A stretch of 64,000 nt of DNA, from positions 744,001 to 808,000 of the forward strand of contig NC_089392.1 in NCBI RefSeq assembly GCF_003171515.1, in the 5' to 3' direction. Numbering within the stretch: the first letter of the stretch is position 1; every line of letters begins with the position of its first letter. The notes beneath the pieces are model-generated. The model was not told where the DNA came from and ran no database searches. It saw only the letters and a program-made list of their open reading frames with translations. Origin of the DNA: Pyrenophora tritici-repentis (lineage: Eukaryota; Ascomycota; Dothideomycetes; Pleosporales; Pleosporaceae). Both the position numbers and the translations under genes were made by a program. This document shows positions 33,467 to 46,826 of this stretch, piece after piece.

Positions 33467-35724
33467 CGTGGGTCGCGTGCTAGATCGACCGACTGGCATA
33501 TACCAAGTCCTTCCTCGACGCCCAAATCGCTGACGTTCCCGGACGCAAGCCTCAAGACACCCAAGACGGAAACTTTTGCACACTCACACTTTCTTGACGC
33601 TTGGGCAACCCCGCTACCCAATGGTCGGCATACCCCTGTCCAGACACCCTCGTTTACACTGTCGACGACCATAGACCGACCCTTGAGCTCCTATAGCCAA
33701 CCCGTCCGCACCCCCGAGGACCCGGACTTTCATGTCAACCATTTCGTCCCTCAGAACCTTCCCTTGCCACCCGTCGACGCCTCGCGAAGGCTGTCATCGT
33801 CGCCAGATCCTAATAAATTCACGAGGCCTGGCCGAAACCCGCCATTGTCCTCCTCGTCTCAGACTTCGCGCCCCGTCGCCATGGACTTTACCCATATGCA
33901 AACCCCACCCCCAACCAGGGATGCTTCGTCTAGGAGGGGTCCCCCACAGGGTGCAGCAAACGGCGCGGGCACACCTGCCACTGTAATACACAGGACGCCC
34001 GTCCAGGTACCATCGTCAGAAACCTTCTTCGACCAGACCCCATTTGGGTTTGGCAACTTGCAATACACTTCAGACATGATGCAACTTTCCGGTCTTGACC
34101 CAATGTCGGCGTCTCTCATGCCTCAGTCACGTCTGTTTTGGGATCCATCTAACGATGGTATGCAGATGGACCTGGATGTACCGTTGGGTGTAGATCCGTT
34201 CGCCTCTACGCCGCATCGCATGGAGCAAAACATGAACTGGCAAGCCTTCAACCATCAGGTAACTAATCCGATGCAAACACCAGCGTTCCAAAGTTTTCAA
34301 GCGTCACCAGGGCCCACGTTCTTAAATCCTCACGCGGAACAGGCACACAATATGAGGCACAGCTCGTTCGTAGCCACGTCTACTAGCGTAAATCCCAGCA
34401 TGCTGCTCAGCACTTACGACCCCAATATGATCACTTCGCCTGAGACACTGCAGCTGCAGTCGTCTGTGAACGTGGGCTCGAGGCAACCTTATGAGACTCA
34501 GTTGCGCGACGCTCAAGCTGAAAGGGAACAGGTTAGAAGAGCAAGGAGCCAACACTCGCGCAGTAACACAAATTCTTCGTCTGGCTCAACAGAAAACGTA
34601 AAACCTGGATTGCAGCGAAGCAACACTGATAGTATGATGAAGAGTCGGTCACTGACAACAGAGGCCCGAATATCCATTCCAACCAACCTCTCTACAATTC
34701 CCAGACGTTCATCTCCACTAAAACGTCAAAATGGTGGTTCAATGAAAGCAATACCTGAGATCAGGAAGCCACGAACCCGCCTCATCATTGACGAAACTGG
34801 TCGAGCTCGCACAGAGACTGTTTCTGCTGATGATGACGATGAAACCCCGAGAGCCATAAGACGAGCATCACAGCAAGATCCTCGCCGACAGTATCCTGAC
34901 CTGTACGAGCAGGAGGACAGTGGGTCTGAAGAAGATGAGCCGCCTCCAATCCTCAGTCGCAATGCCTCCTTCACGGTCCCACAGCCAGAACGGCGGGCAC
35001 CGAAACATGCCCGTACAGATAGCGGTGGGTTTGAGGGAGGCGCGTCTTTCAAGGTGGCAAGGCCCGCGCTCAGACCAGCTAGTGCCTTTGATATAGCATC
35101 GTTCCAGTCTGCTCGACCGATACGACCATCTGCTGCAGAACATGCATCCCAAAGATCCGCCTCGGCTGATCACTCTCGAGATTCTGAAGTCCATTCCCCT
35201 GGGGATGCGCTAGGAGCGCTGAAAAAGATGGTAGGGGAGCGGCAGCAACGGATTGGTAGGACGGTCTAGTCATTCCTTCGCTTGACCTGCTAATAAAGCT
35301 AGAGCGTGCATCTCAAAATACCCTCAAAGCCCACAACCAACGATGGGCACAGGCCTCAGCTGAAATTTCCAACATTACCCCACCGCATGCCAATGGATTC
35401 ATCCTTGGCCAATACGATCCCTTTACAAATACATTCAACGGCTCACCAAATAACACACCCTCGACCGATCGAAGTAGTCTCTCGAGCGAAAGTCGATGTA
35501 TTTGCAATGGTGGCGTTGATGACGACAACGCACCCATGGTGCAGTGCGAGTCCTGCAACAAGTGGCTTCATATGGGCTGTGTCGGTCTTAGCAAAGGGGC
35601 TCTACCGCGCGTTTATGTGTGCGTCTTTTGTACCGGACAAACGCCAATCGCAAGGGGTGGACGGCTGAGAGGGCCAGTACCTTTTGAGTCGCCGCTCAAC
35701 CACAAAACCATGTTCCGAAGATGA
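33467..35724 (+). CDS. PHD-finger protein (start not resolved)
   Basis: Two exons are supported: open sequence 33467-35255 and 35303-35724, joined by a 47-bp intron (GTAGGA...CTAG with a CTAAT branch). The frame is open and coding-like from just after the stop at 33464 (TFAHSHFLDAWATPLPNG, TPEDPDFHVNHFVP), before the first in-frame ATG at 33881, so an upstream exon or a divergent start is likely. Most of the protein is disordered and rich in Ser/Pro/Gln. A coiled-coil-like segment (RASQNTLKAHNQRW) precedes a C-terminal PHD finger: CICN, CESCNKWLHMGC, CVFC, a C4HC3 zinc arrangement. PHD fingers read histone H3 tails, so a chromatin or transcription role is probable. Partners cannot be inferred. 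Confidence 0.8.
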
Positions 35725-36664
35725 AGTTACATGTCCGGACCCACCATCCCTCTGCAGACGACCACTCAATCTACACCGCCTGCAATCTTTTCAAACACTT
35801 GAATTTTCCGAAAATCATATAAAGACTTTCCCAATCAAAATACCCTTGTCCCTTACTCTATCAGGATATCTCAAATCTACCCAATTCCGACGGCTCAGCA
35901 TGAAATTCTTTACTCGGTCGCCCGTCTCGACCACCATATCGACTGTACCAATCTAGACCTCTTGCCCCTCGTCTTTTGGTATCTCCGCCATACGCGCTCG
36001 TTGCTTTACCGGTGGTCTAGTCTTCTCTTCGTCCCGACGGCACATTCCATGCCGGCAAAGAAGCAACAATAATATCATCACCTGTTTTCCTCAACTCACC
36101 ACCCGACACACACACACACACCGAGACCACCCCCGATATCATAATGGTCTGCTGGTTTCAGATTGCTCTCGGTCACGTAATGTTTTGTTGGGTCTGCTGT
36201 GCTCTTGATTTGCATTTTCCTTCGCTTTTTCTAACGCTTGTATACGAGATGATGGCTTAATGTGGTGATGACGATTTGCATGTATGAGGAGTAGAATGAA
36301 ACTAGGATGCTCTGATGATAGGAGATTTTGGCTGGATAGATCCGGCGGTGGAAAGTTGTACATACGTCGTGGCCGCTGCGCTTGGTTTATTAGATAACAA
36401 ATCTGACTAGATGTCATGACAAGATATCATGACAAGATATCATGATGTTTTCCCGTCCCTAACCCTCATTTTCCATTATGCTCTTGCACAAGTCTGAGAC
36501 GGAATATTCATATATGGAAAATGGCTCGTTAATCCTAAGGAGTAGCTACCGGGATATCTGGAGTCATACATGGGGTAATAAGGTGACTATACACAAACCG
36601 ATGTACAGACCCAGATGTGATAGCATGGTTTTACTTCTATTGGCATTGCTAAATGCTAACCCTT
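35725..36664. other. Intergenic region between convergent genes
   Basis: No supported gene. Contains a (CA)n run at about 36108-36122 and a 13-bp tandem repeat at 36408-36445. Confidence 0.5.
36408..36445. repeat. Short tandem repeat, 13-bp unit
   Basis: The unit ATATCATGACAAG occurs nearly three times in a row. Minisatellite-like, in a convergent intergenic region. Confidence 0.75.
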
Positions 36665-38382
36665 CTATAGTACATACCTGAAATATGGGTTCTCTTTGTC
36701 CGTTAGATCCATGAAAGCAAACATATCCCTTTCAGCTTCATCAACAGGAAGAGCGTCTCGCTTCTTGTTCTCAAGCTTAAGCACAACATACAGCCCTACA
36801 GCAGCAGCAACAGTAATACAATAACTAATCATTATTCATCAGCGTAGTGTTCTCAAAACATTCCACTCGAAGAACCGAGCTGGAGCAAGACAGAGACATA
36901 CCATATGATCAGCCCCGTCCACAACTGCGGATAGTGCAGCACCTTATCCTGACTCTTGATCAACTGTGGTCCCACAATATTGCCTACGCAATACGCCACG
37001 AAAATCGCAGCGGCCATGGCGCTCTTCTTGGTTGCACCAGCAACGTTCGACATACCAACGACAATCGTCTGGCTGACCACGGCGCCGAAAGAGCCAATGA
37101 TAGAGTATCCTGCTACAGGCGCTGCGGCATGATAGCTCCACTTACTCTTCCAGATCATGACGCAGCCCGCAATGACGGGGAGACAGTTTGCCGCAAGTAG
37201 GATGAGTCTAATATTAGGAATCCGCGAGCTGAGGTACCCGCACAACAGGATGGAAAAGAGACACAGGCCGCCGAGTGGAAACTGCCATAGTATCGATTCG
37301 AGCGTGGACCAGCCAAATGTACTAACGATAAGCGGACCAAAACCCGATACTGCGCCATTGACGGTATACGCAGACGCCATTAGGAGGAAAACGAGGTATA
37401 ACTTGACATCTGTCGCCGCCTCTTTGAGTTGCGAGACCTTGATTTTCTGACACCGGACACCCGTTGCCCCCTTACGCAGACGCTCAACAGCAACGATGCG
37501 CTCGGTGGGAGTGAGAAACCACGCTTCCGCACAGGAGTTTGGAATGAAGAAACACCAGATACCAAACAACAGCGTCAGACACCCCGCGAGTAGGTAGATA
37601 TACTGCCAGCGTTTAAGTGCCCCGGACGTAATCTGTGCGAACCCGTAGTTGAGCGCGCCACCGATAATAGTAAACAAGCCCGTGGAGCTAAACCACCAAC
37701 TTTGTCGAATAGCTTGTTCGCGCTGGGTGTAGTAGCTCGAGACAATCGTCATGAAACCCGTTGGTATGATACTCTCCACGAAACCCAGGAAGAAACGCTG
37801 TGCGTAGAGGCCTTGGTGATTGGTCACGGTCGCAGTGAGCATGCAGATCAAAGCCCAGAGGATTACCACGCCGCCGAGGATACGGCCTAGATTGAAGCGC
37901 TGGAGGGCAAATGTCATGGGATAGAGGCCCGCGAGCATGCCGAAGTAAAAGAGGGATGTTGCCCATGAGAGGCGCGATGTATTTGTTGTAGGGGGATTGG
38001 TGGAGGTGTTGAGTGTGCTAAGGGAGAGGTCTTTTGTCATGCCGAAGAGGACGGCAGAGCCGAGGATGGCTTTGTCGTAGTATACTAGTCCATAGCCTGG
38101 GTGAGGTTTAGTGTGGTGGTTGTGGGTTAATTTTTTGGAACGTTGTCATGTTAATATGAAGGTCGTGTTGCACATACCGACTATCATGGCTGGGATTAGG
38201 AACCAGTCTATCTTTCGAAGAACTCGTGCTTCTATCTCTGGGTCGATTTCGCGTGCATGCTCTCCAACTAGCCCGATTGCAATGTCTTTATCTAGTGATA
38301 CTGAGGTTGTACATGAGGCCGGGTCTGCATGAGAGGTAGGTGCCATGGTGGCAGCCTTCTCATCTGGTCGAGGAGCAGCCAT
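36665..38382 (-). CDS. MFS transporter, anion:cation symporter (Dal5/allantoate permease) family
   Basis: Exons 38382-38178, 38096-36902 and 36824-36665, 519 aa; introns of 81 and 77 bp have GTATGT donors. About twelve hydrophobic helices are visible. The N-terminal cytoplasmic part carries LRKIDWFLIPAM, then GYGLVYYDKA, SLFYFGMLAGLYP, QRFFLGFVESIIPTGFM and SWWFSSTG, and the end is DLTDKENPYFRY, all typical of the fungal Dal5/Tna1/Liz1 transporters. These carry small organic anions such as allantoate, ureidosuccinate, nicotinate or pantothenate with protons across the plasma membrane. The exact substrate cannot be read from the sequence. The start chosen is the first ATG; an upstream open extension lacks one. 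Confidence 0.92.
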
Positions 38383-39703
38383 GGTCGGAGGTTTGGTCAA
38401 GGTCCAAAATCACAGCTGCTAGAAGACGAAAAGATGCCAGGAAAACGAAAAAAGATGAAAATCGGTCTTTCTTCACAATCGGTTGCTTATACACACGGGC
38501 TTAGATAGACACGGGATGCCGCTCGAAGCTAGCGCCATATCGCACAATTCAGCCATGCGCGAGATAGACCTGTCTATAGCCATCTCCGCCTACATCGGAC
38601 GCGACATTAAACACATTTTTCCAATCAGAATTGTGATTGGCGCGTTGGCTGATTCCATCCCGCGTGAAGTCGGTGGGACTCGAAATCTAGTACTGAACGC
38701 GTCTAGCGGTAAAGATGACATAATCAAGAAAAAACTTGCGCTTCCAGCTGTCCCGTCTCTACGTACCTACCACCAACACCAACGGTCTTCCATGTGACCA
38801 TCATCACAACGCGCTGGTGCTCGCGTACTCACTTCATTACACGCGTAGTATCCCTACTGTTCTCGCTTACTGCATCTATCAGATTGTGGACTGTGCAAGC
38901 TGAACAAACACGAGGAGCTGAAGCTTTCTTTCCATTATAGAATTAGAAATGGTCTCTTGCCTCGCTCAATCCGCTGTTCCATCAGCGGATTTCGAGCTGG
39001 ATGCGCAAACATTCCTTTTGGGGAAGTTTAGCGTACGAGACAAGAGTAAAAAACTGCGACGATCTTTGAGTACGGAACCGGCTGATATCTATCATGTGTC
39101 GGACCTTCGTAATTTATCAGTCGAGACATGCTTTTTGCTGTGCGATCTTATGTGTGGGCTGCAAGAAATGATGCACGTCAAGTTTATCACGATGTTTGAG
39201 ATGCATTGGAAGGAACATACGCAAAACTCCCTTGATTGTATAAAGTATAAAGTAGGACAATGTCTGTGAATAGAGCTAACCTCATGAGCAAGTGAGGAGC
39301 ACCAGAAGCCGGGCTGTCAAGGGCTTCCAGTCATTGACAATGGCAGTGTCTACTGCCCAAACAAAGTCAGAATGAGGCCCAAATCAATAGCATGATAATT
39401 CCAATCTGTGAGGCCATATGTCGCCAGAGTTACCCCGTCGCTCATCTCCAGCCGCCATGAAAAGTGCCTGATCGTAAGTAAAAGCATCGTATGACTGCAC
39501 GGCGTTCTGGGAGCAGTCTCGCACATGCCACCTAAGGACCTGACATCCACCGGCTAAGCGAAGTCATTTATCAGACCAGTCGAGCAAAGTACAGTTGGTC
39601 ACATTGGGTTGTTGTGGTCTCCGCGCGGGGAATACATCTGCCGGTAGTCAAGACAGAGGAGAAGTCAGCGGTGAGCAGCCTGCTACGGCTGCGCCTGCAT
39701 CAA
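38383..39703. other. Intergenic region
   Basis: 1.3 kb upstream of the transporter and downstream of the EST1-like gene. One ATG-initiated open frame is listed separately with low confidence. Confidence 0.45.
38949..39269 (+). CDS. Small hypothetical protein (doubtful)
   Basis: A 106-codon frame with an ATG start, no recognisable domain, no transmembrane helix. Composition (many Cys, Met, Lys) is not clearly fungal coding. It is listed because it is the only ATG-started frame over 100 codons in this gap. Could easily be chance. Confidence 0.2.
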   Translation: MVSCLAQSAVPSADFELDAQTFLLGKFSVRDKSKKLRRSLSTEPADIYHVSDLRNLSVETCFLLCDLMCGLQEMMHVKFITMFEMHWKEHTQNSLDCIKYKVGQCL

Positions 39704-42450
39704 TCAACCGCCTTGGCCGTTTGGTGGAGTACGCCCCCACTGACTATCAGCGTTGTCTCGGTAAGAGCTGAACAGTACTGGACTAGCCATGTTGGCACCG
39801 TTTGCATATCCATACTGCTGGTTGCTGGTGAAGTTATTGGCATAGGGTGAGCCCCAGGTGGAAGGACTACTTTGGGTTCCCCAGGCAGCGCCACTACCGA
39901 TACCACCACTGAAACTACCACTCAGCGGCCTTTGTGCTCTGGTGGTGCTAGGAGTGATGTTGTCAACGCTCAGGAGCGAGTTTGCTGAATCACCCCGCAC
40001 ATGACCGGACAAGTCGGTCTTTGTACCAATCATGGGCGACCTGCGCATATCATTTACAAACCCGTTGCTGTTCAACATGGACGGCGATGCTGGTCCAGGT
40101 GTGCGGTTCCAAATGGAGTTCGAGTTCCACTGACCGTCAGGGACGGAAGGTAGGTTCGGCAGCTGGCGAATAGATGAAGTAGAACCAGACCTGCCCATTG
40201 GCGTAGCGAGCAGCGTCGAGGGAGGAACCGGAGACAGGGGCTTGTAGTTCTTAACCGAGTTAACCAGGTCGTTGATGGACAGAGCTGCTGGCGCAAACAT
40301 GTTGTCGTTGACGACGGCAGTGTCATCAAATGTTTGCTCGGGTGGAGTTGGCGGAATGTTCTCGTCTTCTTCAACCAACGGATCCAGCCCAGTTTCCCCT
40401 CCTACAAGATCATCTACCATATCGCGCATTGCGTTGTCCTTGGCAATGGTGGTAGATGCAGATTCTGAGCCCGCGGCGATGCTGTATGACTTCTGGTCTT
40501 CGGCAATGGGTGCCTCTATATTTTGAAATAGGGGCATGTCTGCCGCCTGCACAGAGAGAACCGGCGACCCTGCGGTTTGGTTGGTAGGACTTGCTAAGAG
40601 CTCAGACGGCAGGCCTTCTTCCCGATAGATGAAACGCGAACCAGCCAGGTCGAGATCCAAGGGGGCTTCTTCATTCTGCGTAAGGAGAAGACCGTCAATG
40701 AGCAAGTCTTTGACTCGCATAAGCATCTCGACGTTGGGATGGTTGCGCTCCAAGTCGGTCCATTTCTGCTTCATGTTGTCCCCTTCGTACCACACCTTCA
40801 TGGTGTCAGGGTGGATCAACGGCTCGAATCCAATCGTGTCAGTGTCTTCCTCAAGCATGTAGTTTTCTCTCGGAAGCTGATCGACAGGGAAGCTCGATGC
40901 CAAAAGCGACAGGGTAGCCGCATATGCCTTCCACACCTCTTGCACATCGACAGTGTTCAGTGTGTCAGCAATGTTAGCGTTGAGAACTTTCCAAAAACGT
41001 GTAAACCATGTGCTGTACAGACGGAGTCCTGGGAGGATGCGACGAGCTACTGCAGTGATCTTGTCAGAAAGCTGAGTGGAACGGTCGCCATTTTGAAGTT
41101 TCACGTCGTTGCCTTCGAACAAGCGGTCCAGCTCCGGCTGCAGGATCTGGAGGAGGATGAAGAAAGTCTTGACGTTCAGGCGGAGGTAGTAGAAGTATGT
41201 GCGCATGACGTTCGGGGGCGGGTTTGCGCTCTGTAGCTGCACTGTGGCGAAGTATTCGGCCGACATGTTGATGAGTATGATCTTAGTCAAGACCGAGTCG
41301 AGTGGGCGCTCTTTGAGCTCGATGGCCAGATGGCTGAGCACCTCGCCTTCCAATTCATCATGTGCAGCAAATTCCTCACCCTTGTAGAGCTTGCTGTGCA
41401 GTCTGATGAACCAGGCAATGAGGGCACGACCAGTGTTGCCTTCGGCCGACTTGTGGTTATTGATGAGCTGACCACTGTCCCAGGCGGCAATGACGCGCTT
41501 GAACTCGGTGGCTAGATTGGCCTTGGCCTGTGGATATGGCTCTCTGCTTGCTAGCGAGCGGTAGAGGTGGTAGACGCAGCGGAAGTGGTCGCCATCTTCG
41601 CGCGCGATTACAGCGAGCTGGTTGGGCGCATGTCCTGAGTCGGGGTATATTTCGGCTGCGAGATCATAGTATCCCTTGGCTGGGCCCCAGTTGCGCTCCT
41701 TGTTCTTTTCGACGAGTTCGGTTTCGCGGTAGCGGGAGAGGTCGCCGAGCTGGATGAGCGTCTGGTGGCAGGAGAGGAGGACCTGGGTCTTGAGGGTGGC
41801 GGGGATGCGCTGACGTGAAGAGGACCTGGAGGCTACTCGGGTGTTAGAAGTGTCGAGGTGGGCTTGGGGGCGAGAAAGCCTACTGTCATCCTTCCATTTT
41901 TGGGCAATCTTGCGCAGCTCGGGGATGCCGTCGAACTGCGTGTCGAGGTTCAGTATGTACTGGCGGTAGAAGCGCTGGCTGGCCTTGATGAACTGGAGAT
42001 ATAACTTTTGAAACTTTCTGATCTCGACGACATGGTCTTTGGAGCGCTTGAGCTGAGCAGGTGTTAGCGCCAGTGGTTTTATTTGGGCAATGCAGTGACG
42101 CACGAGTTTATGCTCCTGGCGGAATATGGCATTGACCTTCAGATGCGCATTCCACAGCGTCGTCTGAAGTTCGTGGGCCGAGGCGTACTCGAAGTTTGAG
42201 AAGATGAGGGCTTCGCAGGCGGCGCGGTACCTAGGCCATGTGTTAGCAGATGGACGTGGACAAGGTATGCTGCGGTTGCCTACTCTTGCAGCACGGCAGC
42301 CAACTCGGCGCAGGCGGAGCCGCCATCGGCGCGCTTATACAGCTCCTTCTCAATCGCCTTTGCCCGCCTAATCACGGGTTAGCAGGGTGCGGTGAGAGTT
42401 GCAGGGCTTGAAAATCCGCACCTGTCTAGTTGTTCAGTATTCGCAGCCAT
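39704..42450 (-). CDS. EST1/SMG7-like (EBS1-type) TPR protein
   Basis: Exons 42450-42422, 42367-42284 and 42230-39704, 879 aa; the two small introns (54 and 53 bp) are near the 5' end. After a short start (MAANTEQLDRRAKAIEKEL) comes the 14-3-3-like/TPR region with LQTTLWNAHLKVNAIFRQEH and KASQRFYRQYI, then the Est1 DNA/RNA-binding-type domain: CHQTLIQLGDLSRYRE, AKGYYDLAAEIYPDSGHAPN, QLAVIAREDGDHFRCVYHLY and RSLASREPYPQAKANL. These are the hallmark motifs of the EST1/EBS1/SMG5-6-7 family, which acts in nonsense-mediated mRNA decay and telomerase recruitment. No PIN nuclease domain is visible at the C-terminus, so it is closer to EBS1/SMG7 than to SMG6. The C-terminal third is disordered and Ser/Asn/Gly-rich. 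Confidence 0.9.
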
Positions 42451-42973
42451 GCCTGCTATGTGCATGGACCGGCGACGTTCATATGTGACCCCACGGTCGG
42501 CGGGCAGGTCAGACGAAGGCACGGAGCAGGCGGCGGACGTTGTGGCTGGCGTGCTCCATTTATGGTGAAGTTGTGTGCCCTGCCTAAAGGACAATCAGCG
42601 ATGGGGGATGAGTCTCGGAAGCAAGCAGCGCCCAAGACGCGAAGATATATCGGGGCAGAGGTCCGGCGCGATGGCGGGTCGTGGGTTGAGTGTGAGAAAG
42701 TACCAAGGTTGGATGAGTCGCGAACTAGCGGGCGGGAGAGCCCTGGACCAGTCTCGGAGCTAAGCATATCAGTCCACGGCTCAGTAGCAGACCTCCACGG
42801 CTTACCACGGTTGCAGCCCGTCATCCACTCACAAATCAGACGCCTACCAGACCTCGCTTTTGCTTTGCATCGGAAACACCCTCACGAGACACCCAGACTC
42901 GACGGACAAAGGTACTGCCCAGATTTCTTTCTTACTGCCTACGCCTCATCCCACTCACTCAGCCCAACACACC

Positions 42974-43975
42974 ATGGGGATCAAGCGCTCACACCGCGAC
43001 TCTGTGTCAGAAGACGAACGCAACGCCCCTTACTCACGTGAGACGTCTGTCGATATAAAGATCATACACTTGGACGCCGACTCTGCCATATCCGACGATT
43101 CTGCCGTTATGAAGTGCTCACTGCCCCCACACGAGCCGCTCACTTTTGCATCTTTTGAAGAACACGATGTGCACTACCAGCAGGTGCACATGAACCGTTG
43201 CAGCGAGTGCCAAAAGAATTTCCCAGACCAGCATTACCTGCATCTGCATATTGCAGAGTACCATGATCCCATCAACGCTGCCAAGCGAGACCAAGGCGAG
43301 AAAACAGTAGGTCATGATTTCCTGTTTTGTTGATGGCTCCTCCCCCATAGTATGTCCGCCTGCCTATTGTGGCAAGGAGTAGATGAGAGTATGACTACGT
43401 CGAGCAACTACCTCTGGCCTGCAACTAATTTGTTCCAGTATGCATGTCTCTTGCCGGATTGCGACCGCCTTTGCAGCACGCCCCAGAAGCGTCGTCTGCA
43501 CTGCATAGACAAGCACCAATATCCCCGAGACTATGACTTCATTGTCATAAAAGATGGCATCGACCGCCGAAGCAGCATGCTGATACCACCTCATCGACGG
43601 AGAAGCTCAAACTTCAGCGCATCCAGTGCTGCCACTGGAGCAAGCGGGAGACGAAGAGGTGAGTCGTCTGTGAGCACTGTAGGTGATAGCATGGAGATTG
43701 TGCGGGACCAAGACGAAGGCCCCGAGGAAGACCAAGGCGATGGAGAAACCCGACGCTACCCTACTCAACTTCGTGGACGTGGAGGATTTGGACATGCTCA
43801 AGGTGCTGGCCATGGGCTAGGCCGAGGAGATGCAGCAATAAAGGCTGCCTCTAAACAAGTAACAGCTGCACCAGCTATGGATCCCATGGACAGTCTGGCT
43901 TCCAGCATGTCTGCACTGAAGTTCATCCCACACAGTGTACGGATGGCGCGCGGACGGGGTAAAGGTAGTGTCTGA
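42974..43975 (+). CDS. C2H2 zinc-finger protein, ZNF511-like
   Basis: Exons 42974-43306 and 43439-43975, 289 aa, with a 132-bp intron. Start MGIKRSHRDSVSEDE. Zinc-finger elements: CSLPPHEPLTFASFEEHDVHYQ (split motif), RCSECQKNFPDQHYLHLHIAE followed by YH, and YACLLPDCDRLCSTPQKRRL followed by HCIDKH. This spacing, with the last finger starting right after the intron and followed by HQYPRDYDF, matches the ZNF511 family. The C-terminus is Gly/Arg-rich (GRGGFGHAQGAGHGLGRG), suggesting nucleic-acid binding. Biological role in fungi is poorly defined. It is divergent from the EST1-like gene, about 520 bp apart, so they may share a promoter region. Confidence 0.85.
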
Positions 43976-44477
43976 GAGGCCCGGATACAATTCGACTCGC
44001 ATCTGTGATACATTTTTCTGCAACCCCCGCCTGTACCGTGTTTCCCTGCATCATCCCTTCCAGATTGATCTGTCGCCACGTGGTTTCGGTTACAATAACA
44101 TTCCAGGTTTCCCGTCTTCCAATCAACTACCTTGATGCACTGGCATCATTCTTGATTGCGACAACCAGGCAAGTGACTGAGTGACCTAGCTGCAAGACCC
44201 TACAACTAAGAGCTGGCAGAGCCGCTGACGGCGACTCCTCAATGTCATCGTCGCTGCGGCGATGGGATACATTTCCGGCCTGCACTACGCGTTTCGCATC
44301 TGCCTGCTCTTTTTCCATCATCTGAGAGTATTCAGGATCGTGAAAGTGGAGTCCACGTTTGTTTGTTGTCACATGCTCCTGATACGCCTTATCATCAACT
44401 CACCACGACAACCGCCCCGACGCAATCTGCGCGCCATTGTTGTATGCGTCCGAATACCCTCAAAACTTATAGCTCTT

Positions 44478-46057
44478 ATGAAGCTATCTACTGTCGCTCG
44501 CTGTGCAGCTGCTAATGAGGTCCTTCGCCGAAGACAACACGCCGTCTGCGATAACATCACACGCCCTGGCCTGAAGCATCACGTGGAGCTCATGAGCGTA
44601 ACATTCGAAGAAGCGCAACCCCAAGAACCACATACCGAGAAGGAACGACGCCAAGTCATATCATTCACACTGTCTCTTGGTCTGAGGACAATTGGAGAAG
44701 GCCGTGGCGCAAACACGACTAGTGTCCCCGCAGCGTTGACCGACAGTACCAGGACAACAGCAAGTATGTGCACCGTGTACGCTATCATGGAAGCCAAGCT
44801 GACATAGGACTAGCCATAGCGCATCGCCCGAAGTCCGGCGTGTGGAAACCGATTCTCAGTCACGATCGTGTGAGCAGTCCGGTATTGGTGGCCTTACAGC
44901 AAAACCCCGAACGAAGTGACCAAAGCCTGACATGCAAAGCACAAAAAATATGCACAAGTGAGGCTATCGCAGATGCTGCGTGTGATGATCTCAATACAGG
45001 CGTTGCGCAGATACATGATACGGGATATCGGCATGGAAAGGACGTAGGCAGTTTTCACTTCCCGCCGGTTGATGAGCAGGCTACACCGAATGCTCTCGAC
45101 CCATATCCCTACCACGAGAGCTCCAATATGAGCGCATCGCCAGAATCAGATACTACACTGGTAGAAGAGCCTGTCCAGGTTCCTGACGACTCGCTAGAAG
45201 ATGGTGTGAACATTCAGAGCCTCACAGTGGACGTCTTTCCGTCTCAAGAGGGCGCCTCAACCCCCACAGAGAAACGGAATGTCCGACATCGGCGGAATTC
45301 GTCTTCTAATTCAGCATTCGAAGATGTTAACCCGGCTTTAGTGCCGCCTCGATCAAGGGCCAAGACGAACGATGGCCTGCTATCATTCAAAGCAAGCTCA
45401 TTCAAAGACTTCACACATAGAACTATCAAGGGTCGCCATCGCCGTAAGATATCTCTGAATCTCCCTGTCAACTCTCAGGCACTACGGCCCAAAGCGTCTC
45501 CACAATCTAAGCAGCCTCATCTGAGTTCCCTGGCCGAGCCATCATATCACCTGCAAACAGCTCCAAACACGACTATGGCCGTTACACTGTCTCCAGAAGA
45601 GCGGGAATTAGAGTACAAACACCGCCGTACCTTCATCGGAACAGGCTCGCTTGACGATTTTCTCGAGCTTCTAGAAATGTCAGACACATATCTGACTACG
45701 CAGAATGCGGTTGTGAGAGCATTTGTACAGATTTCCTCAACTGAACAGATATATGCTCGACGGTTGTCCAAGGAGCCAGATGGATGGGAACTCGTCTCAC
45801 GGATCAAACCCGACATCATAGATGTTACTAGCATCGATTACGTCGTGCAGTTGCAGGTCAAACTTGGGTCTATCACACTCCGCCAGTTTCTGGACATGAT
45901 TCCGTTTGACGAAAACAACCAAGCGGCGGCAATCCAAGTTGTTGAGGCTTTTTCCGCTGCAAGTCACATGGACTCCAAGAACACCATGGGTACACGGACC
46001 AAGGCGAGAGTTTTCAGGAGTTGGATAGTCGCGCAAAAGGCCCCCGCAGAGTCCTGA
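44478..46057 (+). CDS. Hypothetical protein, two exons
   Basis: Exons 44478-44763 and 44808-46057 give 511 aa; the 44-bp intron has GTATGT, a GCTGAC branch and ATAG. The frame is open to an alternative upstream ATG at 44262 (583 aa). No family is recognised. A central Arg/Lys-rich region (RHRRNSSSNSAFED, HRTIKGRHRRKISLNL) is followed by a folded-looking C-terminal domain of about 150 residues from LSPEERELEYKHRRTFIGTG through LLEMSDTYLTTQNAVV and LGSITLRQFLDMIPFD. The last part, with phased hydrophobics, is probably helical. Basic and Ser-rich middle suggests phosphorylation or nucleic-acid binding (inference). Confidence 0.65.
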
Positions 46058-46826
46058 TCGTCTCCAGGCTACTTAGAGGCATTGTAAAATTTAGGGTCGC
46101 GTTTGTTTGTTCTGTTTCTTTTGTAACACTGGATCCGCTTGCGTTCGCCCTGTTTCTTTTGATACCCGAACATTTTGCCGATATCAAAATGGTACTCTTT
46201 CCTGGGGTTTCCGTCTATATCGTTGCTTCAGCACTTGTATTAGGATTCTAGTCAGTTTGATGACGTAGCTAAGGCTTTGAAATGTCAATGATTTATAGTA
46301 GCAGTACGCATGGAAGTGGTTCACTTACGCACATGCGGTCTTTAGCTCCCAGGCTATTATCTCAGCATTGCAGCTCCCCGATATAATTATATGTACACCT
46401 GGTTTTTCACTGATTACCCAATTGCTCGTGCAAAGCTCTCACGCAAAGCCCGTGCTCTCCTTCATAGACTATTGACAACTTATTGTGAGGAGTGCCTTCT
46501 CTTTCTCTCCTCACGCCTTGCAAACTCAACTGCAAAGTTCTTGAGCGATCACCTACCGATCGCGCGCTTCTCTCTCTCCACCGTGCCTACTCAACTGCAA
46601 AGCTCTTGAACGGTCATCCAACGGTCACACGCAATCAAAATCTCGGGGATCCCTTCGAAACCCACAAACAATCCCCTTTACACGGTAGGTAAACTCTCTG
46701 GAAGTTGTTCATCAAGGCGAGACCTTTACAGTACCACAGTACTCATAAGAACCATCGATTACATGATTTTGGCAAGAGATCTGACAAGCTTTTTCACTCT
46801 TACCTCCTTCCCCTTATATTCACGGA
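46058..46826. other. Intergenic region with an imperfect direct repeat
   Basis: No gene. Two copies of a roughly 40-bp unit (CAACTGCAAAG.TCTTGA followed by a GATCA/GGTCA-type segment) occur near 46519 and 46590. Confidence 0.5.
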
